This document shows positions 18,983 to 25,646 of a stretch of DNA of 64,000 nucleotides, piece by piece. Both the position numbers and the translations under genes were made by a program. Numbering within the stretch: position 1 is the stretch's first letter; the number at the start of each line of letters is the position of its first letter. The stretch comes from Nitrosospira sp. Nsp11 (lineage in GTDB: Bacteria > Pseudomonadota > Gammaproteobacteria > Burkholderiales > Nitrosomonadaceae), in contig NZ_FRBV01000004.1 of the NCBI RefSeq assembly GCF_900142705.1, forward strand, positions 163,663-227,662. Direction: 5' to 3'. The notes beneath the pieces are model-generated. The model was not told the origin of the DNA and did no database searches. It saw only the letters and a list, made by a program, of their open reading frames with translations.

Positions 18983-21900
18983 TCAGAAACCGGTTGCAAG
19001 ATACTCCAGCAATAGCGCGAGTCCAAATCCACCTGAAGGCAGGGCTATCGCTGCCCCGAAGAACGGATGCTGCGTAAAGGGTAGGAAGGCTCCCCTCTGG
19101 TTGTTTTTGATTGCGCGAATCGCCCACTCAATCTGTTGCCTCTGCTTTATTTCGTCCGGTGTTTGACCGGGTAGCTGGATAAGTTTGCTTTCAAGGCGCT
19201 TGATGGCCTCTCGTTTGGCTATCTCGGCGGATTTTCGCAATGCCATGCTGTTGACAAAAATAAGTGTCGCGTTGAGCGTAAAAATAATGACGAGTGCAAG
19301 GGGGAAGTCCCAATTGTCAAGGTAGTTGTAACGTGCAATACCTAAAAGAAACATGACGATGAAAGGGAAATAGATGAAATTGCCGATGACGGTTGTGCGC
19401 TCCGCGATCAATTCAATGCCTAGCCATTCGTCCAGATTCTCTTTGCCGATGCCGCGCTCGCCAGCTATTTTTGCCAAGGTGCCATCAGGCCATCGTACTT
19501 TACGCATGGCAATGCAGTTGACCCATCTACGGCAGAGCCGCGTGGCATCTATTACATAGAATATCAGGAGCATCATCGCTGTTACGCTCATGACGATGAG
19601 CGCGTCATTTATCGCGAAACAGCTCGAACCCCGACATGGCGTATTGGGAAAACCGAATAGCACCATCATCAGCCAGGCAACGCACAAAGCGACAGCTACC
19701 TGCGGCAAGCCCCTCATGCTGAAATTTTTCAATTCACCCATTATCGTGTATTCGCGCCAGAGACGAGTGGCATCGATCTGGCCTGCGGTATGCGGGCGCC
19801 ACATATATAATCCTAAAGAGCGGCGAATGGCCCGAGTGAGCAACCCTGCTAAAGAATGTGCGCGGCCAAGTTCATCTCCGGACTTATCTTTGTCCTTGCC
19901 GTTTTTTTCTTCGAAGGCGAATTCGCGTGTCAGAATGTTTTCGTTACCTTTCATCTTTTGCCGCGAATACCAGAGAAAGAGCAAGCTCGTAACCAAAGCA
20001 AGCAGGCGAATTGCCGCCGTTGGCCATGCGCTGATTCCCTCGGTCAACGCAAGCGGCTCGTTCTCAGCAGCAGGCGGCATTCCTTCCACCAGGTCGAAAA
20101 TTACCACGACCACGACGGCGAGGCCCAGCCAAAACAATATGTTTGAACCAAGTCGGAGGAAAATATCTGCCGCCGCGCTGCTGATCAGCATGATGCCCAT
20201 AATAAATATAACAGCCATGGCGACTGCTACCGCCAGCCATTTCAGATTCTGCCGTGTATTGAAATAGGTATTCATATCTGGCCGCACTGGATGGATGCTT
20301 GCGTAATTGGGCAGGTGGGGGTGGGTGGTACTGATGTCAAAAGCGCCGTGCCGCCCGATTTCATACAATCTCGGCCCTGTGTTCCTCAGGGAATTCTTTG
20401 GCTCCGGTTTTTTATTCATATCCGCGCTCAGCTGGACGCAATCCGGGCAGTTCGCCTTATCAGCAACAGCAACGACGTACTCCAACGCCATCAGAGCGGA
20501 ATAAAACAACGATGTCTGGTAACTGTCGCGGAAAGGCGGAATGGGTGTTTGCAGCTCAGGTTGAAGTTCCAGCCCGAAGTGCGAAGCGATGATGAGATTG
20601 CGGGTCGACTTCCACTGGGCAGGAAAGGCCAGCCTGGCGTTAAGATCGGTCGTAAAAAAAATAGCGGTTGGAAACCTGTCACGTAAAGCTTGCAAAATCA
20701 AAAGCTTATCATACACATCACCACCCAGCACGCCGATTGCGCTGAATTTCCCATTCTTTGCTTCCTCTTGCTTCAAGGCCGTAGCCAGCCTGACGACATA
20801 ATCCAGCTGGCTGCGGCCTTCAGGCCTTTGGCCGACATTTTTCTCGACACCCTGAGGCTGGTTTCCGAACCACGCCTGACCTTTTACCTGAGCCTGTGCA
20901 TTGGCTTTATCGTCCCCCTTATCGTAGCCCTTCGCCGGCAGTTCACCGTCAAGTCCTGCCAGGTATGAGTGTCGTGAGATCCACTCGGGCCAGTCATCTC
21001 CGAGCAGTTTGTCAATTTCAGCTTCCAATGCCGGGTTGGCCTCGCCAGAACCGTTGTTCATCGCAACCGCGGCAAACGTGCGCGGCAGCGCACGTCCATA
21101 AAGGGTATCCCATTCGGAAATCAGCGCGACTTTAGGATTGCAATCTTTACCTGGGCAAGGTTTCAAATCCACTCGGCGGCGCTTTAGCTCTTGCAGAAGC
21201 TGCTCCGCAAGCACGGCATCCGTGTCGATGGTCCTGGTAAAGTTTTTGATTCCTGCGCAGTCGAATATTTCCTCGGTGGTTCTTCGCGACTCTTCTTTAT
21301 TCTCAGGATCAGCGGAATGGTCCAACAAGAAAATATCCTTCGCTGTTGCCCAAGGAGAATAGAAACGCGTGTCTTTCAATTCGCTGAAGTGTGGGTTCGA
21401 GGCTGAACACCGGTGGCCGGACGGTGACGACTCGTCTCTAGACTCCCTATCCATTTCCTTCAGCATGGCGCTCAGGCCGGTGGAAAACCGGGGTCCCAGC
21501 ACGCTATACGTCGAGGTTACATGAGGTGCGCCGGTTTTAAGCGCCTCATTGAATTCGGTTAGGAGCTCATTCAGAGACCTGAGTGGTTTCTGGCTGAAGT
21601 CCTGATCTTTTAACCATAAAACTAGAACGTAAGGCCGATTTTGCTCATTCTGCATTTTCGACTTGGGAATGAACAATTCAACCGGAACTGTCAAGGCGGT
21701 TGTGCTTGCCGTCATGTCCTGACGAGTCCATTCGAAAAACCGGATATATTCACCTGATTCAGGTACGTATCCCGCAGCTCCCAAAGCCGATACGACGGCA
21801 TAACGATCGTTCAGCCGCGACTCGGCGCTACTGGAATAGGGGCTTCCATCGACAAATACCGGCACGACGCGAAGCCCGGATGAAATTCCCGATTCTGCAA

Positions 21901-22192
21901 TGACCTTGATGAGGCCGGAAAGCGGGTAGGGAAGCTTCGCTTTATGGCTCGACATTTCCGGATTTTGTTTCTCGCTAAGCCGATGCGCTTCGACTGCTTC
22001 GAATGGGTCCTGCCAAAGGCGCGACTGTACAGTTCCCTTTTCCGCGAATATATGACTTGCGGTGTCCTTGTGGATCGGCCGGGAAGTCTGGAGTGACATT
22101 TGCTGATAGATGAAGAAGCTGCTTATCATCGAGATCAACGCAAATATTCCCGCTAGCGGCAGCTTGGCTTTTTCGTCTTGTTGTTCCGCCAT
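18983..22192 (-). CDS. large polytopic protein with a periplasmic-binding-protein-like ectodomain
   Basis: A 1069-residue protein with an N-terminal membrane segment (LAGIFALISMISSFFIYQQ), a roughly 600-residue region that should be periplasmic, and at least seven hydrophobic segments from residue 640 on. Within the ectodomain, KVALISEWDTLYGRALP and the stretch AIGVLGGDVYDKLLILQALR followed by AIFFTTDLNARL resemble the two lobes of type I periplasmic-binding/LivK-like receptors. This is a pattern judgement, not a proven domain. The C-terminal half has charged cytoplasmic loops (FEEKNGKDKDKSGDELG) but no kinase, GGDEF or methyl-accepting output that I can see. It is the first gene of a two-gene operon. 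Function unknown; a sensor or transporter role is inference. Confidence 0.72.
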   Translation of the reverse strand: MAEQQDEKAKLPLAGIFALISMISSFFIYQQMSLQTSRPIHKDTASHIFAEKGTVQSRLWQDPFEAVEAHRLSEKQNPEMSSHKAKLPYPLSGLIKVIAESGISSGLRVVPVFVDGSPYSSSAESRLNDRYAVVSALGAAGYVPESGEYIRFFEWTRQDMTASTTALTVPVELFIPKSKMQNEQNRPYVLVLWLKDQDFSQKPLRSLNELLTEFNEALKTGAPHVTSTYSVLGPRFSTGLSAMLKEMDRESRDESSPSGHRCSASNPHFSELKDTRFYSPWATAKDIFLLDHSADPENKEESRRTTEEIFDCAGIKNFTRTIDTDAVLAEQLLQELKRRRVDLKPCPGKDCNPKVALISEWDTLYGRALPRTFAAVAMNNGSGEANPALEAEIDKLLGDDWPEWISRHSYLAGLDGELPAKGYDKGDDKANAQAQVKGQAWFGNQPQGVEKNVGQRPEGRSQLDYVVRLATALKQEEAKNGKFSAIGVLGGDVYDKLLILQALRDRFPTAIFFTTDLNARLAFPAQWKSTRNLIIASHFGLELQPELQTPIPPFRDSYQTSLFYSALMALEYVVAVADKANCPDCVQLSADMNKKPEPKNSLRNTGPRLYEIGRHGAFDISTTHPHLPNYASIHPVRPDMNTYFNTRQNLKWLAVAVAMAVIFIMGIMLISSAAADIFLRLGSNILFWLGLAVVVVVIFDLVEGMPPAAENEPLALTEGISAWPTAAIRLLALVTSLLFLWYSRQKMKGNENILTREFAFEEKNGKDKDKSGDELGRAHSLAGLLTRAIRRSLGLYMWRPHTAGQIDATRLWREYTIMGELKNFSMRGLPQVAVALCVAWLMMVLFGFPNTPCRGSSCFAINDALIVMSVTAMMLLIFYVIDATRLCRRWVNCIAMRKVRWPDGTLAKIAGERGIGKENLDEWLGIELIAERTTVIGNFIYFPFIVMFLLGIARYNYLDNWDFPLALVIIFTLNATLIFVNSMALRKSAEIAKREAIKRLESKLIQLPGQTPDEIKQRQQIEWAIRAIKNNQRGAFLPFTQHPFFGAAIALPSGGFGLALLLEYLATGF

Positions 22193-22295
22193 ATCGTAAG
22201 CCTTTCGTTGGCGCTGCCCGGTTAAACCTAAGCATTCGAGGCGGTGATCTGAATGGAAGAGTTCACTTATTTATAGCATAAACGCCTAAAAAAAC

Positions 22296-22338
22296 CCCAT
22301 AAGAACCATAAAGCAAAACCCACTAAGGACCATAAAGC
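22296..22338. repeat. two imperfect direct repeats upstream of the receptor operon
   Basis: CCCATAAGAACCATAAAGC and CCCACTAAGGACCATAAAGC occur in tandem, separated by four bases. They lie roughly 105-145 bases upstream of the 1069-residue gene's start and could be a regulator-binding site for that operon. Confidence 0.5.
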
Positions 22339-22608
22339 GGAAAGTTTATCCCTCATCAACCTGAAAATCGACGCAGACCTGCAGCAAGGCGACGTTTTAA
22401 ATAGGCGAGGCGCTCCATTTAATGATGTCCGGTTATGTCCATGACTACTGCAAGCTTTGCAGCCCTCTCCAATACCTTTTTATCTTTCTGTGTGCGCCTG
22501 GGTTGTACTTCAGTCCAATTGGCGGCGCGTCCAGAACGAGTAATATTCAGCTGGGGAACAGCTAGCGGAATTCAATGCCGGCTTTTCCCTTGCAGCAAAC
22601 GCCACGGG

Positions 22609-22645
22609 CCCGGCAGCAGTGATCCTGCTCCGGGTCTTTTTTCTC
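22609..22645 (+). terminator. intrinsic terminator without an obvious gene
   Basis: CCCGG, a bulged C and AGCAG pair with CTGCT and CCGGG around a five-base loop, giving a 10-bp stem. TCTTTTTTC follows directly. This is a textbook Rho-independent terminator on the plus strand. Confidence 0.7.
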
Positions 22646-22670
22646 GACTCATCAATGCAGTTCCTAATAT

Positions 22671-22901
22671 ATGCGGGAAAAAGTAACTGTGCGCGTAAAA
22701 ATCATCATCGTGGCGCTCATCATCGGCCTGGTATGGAGAGGAGAGCGTATTACCAGTGAAGAGGGCAGCAGAGTTATGCCTCCGGAGGCCTTATCCTTGC
22801 CGGAGGGGAGTGACAAGCAGGTTTACGTCCGCGCCGCTACCCCCGACGGACTTCTGGACACTTCCAGGTCCCTGGAAATTGCGCCAACAACTCGTCACTA
22901 G
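22671..22901 (+). CDS. small ORF with one membrane segment
   Basis: Seventy-six residues: a basic start, a hydrophobic helix (VKIIIVALIIGLVW) and a polar tail rich in E, S and P. There is no clear ribosome-binding site, and the intrinsic terminator lies only 26 bases upstream. The signal-anchor-like composition favours a real exported peptide, but evidence is thin. Confidence 0.3.
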   Translation: MREKVTVRVKIIIVALIIGLVWRGERITSEEGSRVMPPEALSLPEGSDKQVYVRAATPDGLLDTSRSLEIAPTTRH

Positions 22902-23164
22902 TCAACAGCAGCGCCAATGACGCAACGCGTCCTTCCGCTGTCCTTACCCATCCCGTTCTTGAAAAGGCGAACTTCATAACTATGTGCGTGAGCGTACGGA
23001 AGCCCCGGCGATTTGAGTAGCATTGCAAAGCGATTGTAGAGTCTGCCAGCATCCCGAAGACGCGCAAAGCAGCATTATGCGAAATGAAGAAGGAAGAACT
23101 GCTTCGCGCGATTGTGGATAACGTCGGCAAGCGCAAGACGGCGGATTGTGCCACAAGTTGCATG
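22902..23164. other. non-coding stretch before the REP/RAYT remnant
   Basis: No supportable gene. It leads into REP palindromes and a transposase remnant; from 23165 to 23707 the features are listed separately, and the rest of that stretch is non-coding. Confidence 0.4.
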
Positions 23165-23220
23165 GTAGGTCGGGCTCCGCCCGACATCGTTATTTGGTTC
23201 CCGGGCATAGCCCGGTCTAC
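23165..23220. repeat. REP palindrome pair
   Basis: The palindrome GTAGGTCGGGCTCCGCCCGA (with CATCG after it) is followed by an inverted, diverged partner (CCGGGCATAGCCCGGTCTAC). Paired inverted REPs of this kind form BIME-like units. Related copies lie at 23551, 38490, 38687, 43838 and 43888. Confidence 0.8.
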
Positions 23221-23263
23221 TCGTTATATGGGGGTCGGTCGTCAACTCAGCATCGTTCCCGTC

Positions 23264-23518
23264 TTATTCGCCAAAAGGTCCGCCGTCATTTTCGCTTTCG
23301 GCAATGCCCCAATCGGGAGGATAGACACCGGCGGCAACGAAACGGTGAAATGTCGAATAAGGCCATTCCGCTGCCCATCTGGCTAAGCCGTGTGTTTCAC
23401 AGGCAGTGAAGCGCCAAAGGCAATGCAGGTGATCGGGCAATGATACCCTGGCATCGATATGAAACGGATGTTCCTTACTGATTCGCGCCTCGCGCAATTG
23501 ATTGCTCAGGATCGCAAA
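23264..23518 (-). pseudogene. internally deleted REP-associated tyrosine transposase (RAYT)
   Basis: The minus-strand frame reads HPFHIDARVSLPDHLHCLWR, the HUH-type core of IS200/RAYT transposases (LPDHLHCLW contains the HxH pair). It then jumps directly to THGLARWAAEWPYSTFHRF and AGVYPPDWG, which is the family's C-terminus. A full RAYT has roughly 80-100 residues between these, including the catalytic tyrosine helix, and also an N-terminal region that is missing. The remnant is flanked on both sides by REP palindromes (23165-23220 and 23551-23607), as expected for a REP-RAYT unit. It cannot be functional. Confidence 0.8.
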
Positions 23519-23550
23519 AATGCATCAGTTGTAAATTGACCAGGCGCCGG

Positions 23551-23607
23551 GTAGGTCGGGCTCCGCCCGACGATCGAAAAAACATGTCGGGCGAAGCCCG
23601 ACCTACC
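23551..23607. repeat. REP palindrome pair (BIME)
   Basis: GTAGGTCGGGCTCCGCCCGA, then a CGATCGAAAAAACAT spacer, then the inverted copy GTCGGGCGAAGCCCGACCTA with a final C. The whole unit is itself a larger inverted repeat. It lies just upstream of the RAYT remnant. Confidence 0.85.
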
Positions 23608-23707
23608 GGTTGTACGCGCATCCACCAGAGAACCAGTTTTGGTTAACCTGCTGTAATGCAACGGAAATTGTGGATATGAAAGACCGCCATCGGTTCAACC
23701 GGTCTTC

Positions 23708-24040
23708 TTACTTCGGCAAAAACCCGTACTCGACCGGGAATTTGACGTAAAAAAGGTCCAGGTTTTCCGCCTGCAGCAAATCCAGGAAGCGCCTTGCTTC
23801 CTCTTCGCTCGCGACAAAGCTAACTTCCACCGGCAGGTCTGCCGCGAGCTCGAGAAAAGTTTCTTCGTGCAATACCCCGTGCCGCCCAAAGCCCGCTAAC
23901 GCGCGCATCGCGGTGCCGCCATGCAAGCCGCTTTTTTTGGCGCGCTCCAGCAACCATTCGTATAGCAGAATACCATTATGTTCCCGATATTCGCTGACAA
24001 AGAATTTGAGAAAGGTGCCTTTTGTGTCGTCCCCCCTCAT
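23708..24040 (-). CDS. DUF190 family protein
   Basis: A 110-residue DUF190 protein, a PII-like small cytosolic fold. Recognisable segments are LKFFVSEYREHNGILLYEWL near residue 11 and the Gly-rich HGGTAMRALAGFGRHG near residue 39. Genes of this family are very often next to crcB, as here (103 bases away on the same strand), and are suspected of regulating or assisting the fluoride channel. A GGGAGA lies before the ATG. The biochemical role of DUF190 is not established. Confidence 0.85.
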   Translation of the reverse strand: MRGDDTKGTFLKFFVSEYREHNGILLYEWLLERAKKSGLHGGTAMRALAGFGRHGVLHEETFLELAADLPVEVSFVASEEEARRFLDLLQAENLDLFYVKFPVEYGFLPK

Positions 24041-24143
24041 TTTCTTTCTCCCGTCATTTCGCTTTCGCGGTTGAATTCAGCCAGAGCCCGAACCGACACT
24101 GCGCAGCTTAAGCAGGCTAATCGGGCCAAGCGGGTCAAGCGGG

Positions 24144-24530
24144 TTAATGTTGCGCCAGCCATTTGACCGTCATGATTCCAAGCACTGTCATCGCCAGCGA
24201 GCCGGCCAGATGTGAAAAAATAATGAGACAAGCCCAGGCATATTGCTCGCGCAACAGCAGGTTGACTGTTTCAGCAGAAAAAGTGGAGAAGGTGGTCAAT
24301 CCGCCGAGAAAACCGGTAAGGGCAAACAGCCGTGCTTCGGGCGGCAGCATCGTATTGTGATGAAAATACTCGACCACAACGCCGACAAGATAGCCGCCGG
24401 TGAGGTTCGCCATTAAAGTGCCGAGGGGAAGGGTGGGAAATACCGGATTTAATGCCATGCCAAACCACCAGCGTAGCCATGCGCCCAGCGCCGCACCTGC
24501 GCCCACCGCCGTTATCGCGTAGATACCCAT
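24144..24530 (-). CDS. crcB: CrcB/Fluc fluoride ion channel
   Basis: A 128-residue, four-helix inner-membrane protein that dimerises to form a fluoride-specific channel. Hallmarks are GAALGAWLRWW near residue 12, GTLMANLTGGYLVG near residue 37 with the conserved Asn, and GFLGGLTTFSTFSAE near residue 72 with the phenylalanine/threonine fluoride track. It lies 16 bases after the aldolase gene and before the DUF190 gene on the same strand. No fluoride riboswitch is seen directly upstream, so expression probably follows the aldolase transcript. Confidence 0.92.
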   Translation of the reverse strand: MGIYAITAVGAGAALGAWLRWWFGMALNPVFPTLPLGTLMANLTGGYLVGVVVEYFHHNTMLPPEARLFALTGFLGGLTTFSTFSAETVNLLLREQYAWACLIIFSHLAGSLAMTVLGIMTVKWLAQH

Positions 24531-24546
24531 TTTATTGTTATGCAGG

Positions 24547-25569
24547 TTAACTGCTTTCCATTACCCGGCTATATAATCCTTCGCGAGCCAGACCATTCAG
24601 TTGGCAGCGCTTGAAGAAAGTTCGTTGTGCTGCGGCAACGTTGCCTTCCTGCCCCTTCCAGGCGGTTAAAACCGGCGCTTGCAACGCGCGCCCGTAGGAG
24701 AAGCTGAGTTGCCAAGGGTGATGGGCGTCCTTTGTATTCATCGCGTTGAGATGATCGGTTGCTTCTTCCGCGCTTTGACCACCCGACAAGAATACGATTC
24801 CAGGAACCGCGGCGGGCACGTAGCTGCGCATGCAACGGATAGTTGCCGCTGCAACCTGTTGCGGACTGGCCTGTTGCAGGCATTTCATCCCTGAAATCAC
24901 CATATTCGGCTTGAGCAGCATCCCCTCGAACCGCACGCCGTGCGCGTCAAGCTCCCCAAATAAAATTTCAAGCATTTGTGAGGTGGCTGCCTCGCACCGG
25001 TCGATAGTGTGGGCGCCGTCCATGAGTATTTCGGGCTCGACAATCGGAACAATGCCAGCTTCCTGGCAAAGGGCGGCATAACGCGCCAGTGCATGGGCAT
25101 TCGCATGAATCGCGTATGTCGAAGGCAGGTCCTGCTCATTGATTTCCATCACAGCCCGCCATTTGGCAAACCTTGCCCCGAGCTGTTTGTACTCTGCAAG
25201 CCGGTCGCGCAACCCATCTAGTCCTTCGGTGACCTTGTCACCGGGACACAATGCCAGCGCTTTTGCGCCTTTATCCACCTTGATGCCCGGTATGATCCCC
25301 CGGCTCGATAGCAATTCAGCAAAAGGCGTACCATCGCGCGTGCTCTGGCGCAATGTTTCATCAAAAAGAATGACGCCGCTAATGTAGCGCTCGATACCAT
25401 CCGCAGTGAAAAGTATTTCCCGGTATCGCCGGCGGTTTTCTTCAGTGGATTCAAGCGCGATCGAATCAAAGCGTTTCTTGATAGTCGGGTTGCTTTCATC
25501 CGCCGCCAGAATACCCTTCTGTTTCGCAACGATAGCGTCGGCCACCGACTTGAGTTCGTCAGTATTCAT
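24547..25569 (-). CDS. class I fructose-bisphosphate aldolase
   Basis: A 340-residue aldolase of the Schiff-base (class I) type, interconverting fructose 1,6-bisphosphate with dihydroxyacetone phosphate and glyceraldehyde 3-phosphate. Landmarks are KGILAADESNPTIKKRF near residue 18, PIVEPEIL with the catalytic Glu near residue 175 and GMLLKPNMVISG with the Schiff-base Lys near residue 216, then LSGGQSAEEATDHLNAMN near residue 260. An AGGAGA lies upstream of the ATG. It precedes crcB by 16 bases, so a shared transcript is likely. Confidence 0.92.
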   Translation of the reverse strand: MNTDELKSVADAIVAKQKGILAADESNPTIKKRFDSIALESTEENRRRYREILFTADGIERYISGVILFDETLRQSTRDGTPFAELLSSRGIIPGIKVDKGAKALALCPGDKVTEGLDGLRDRLAEYKQLGARFAKWRAVMEINEQDLPSTYAIHANAHALARYAALCQEAGIVPIVEPEILMDGAHTIDRCEAATSQMLEILFGELDAHGVRFEGMLLKPNMVISGMKCLQQASPQQVAAATIRCMRSYVPAAVPGIVFLSGGQSAEEATDHLNAMNTKDAHHPWQLSFSYGRALQAPVLTAWKGQEGNVAAAQRTFFKRCQLNGLAREGLYSRVMESS

Positions 25570-25646
25570 AAGCGCTTATTCTCCTGTAAAGCTGAAGATT
25601 CACATCGAAGCCAGAAACATTCACGGGTAATGTCGCTCCAGCCTGA

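Larger units (their letters stand above)
22193..22670. other. intergenic region with a direct repeat and an orphan terminator
   Basis: About 480 bases upstream of the minus-strand receptor operon. It holds two imperfect 20-base direct repeats (22296-22338) and a plus-strand intrinsic terminator (22609-22645) with no convincing coding gene before it. An untranslated plus-strand RNA ending at that terminator is possible. The 83-codon frame at 22435-22686 runs through the terminator and is not believed. Confidence 0.4.

Noticed and set aside
22435..22686. 83-codon plus-strand frame
   Set aside because: It runs straight through a strong intrinsic terminator and has no ribosome-binding site.
22837..23208. 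123-codon minus-strand frame over a REP palindrome
   Set aside because: It crosses the REP repeat and has no protein-like pattern.
24531..24546. Fluoride riboswitch before crcB
   Set aside because: Only 16 bases separate crcB from the aldolase gene, too few for the aptamer.
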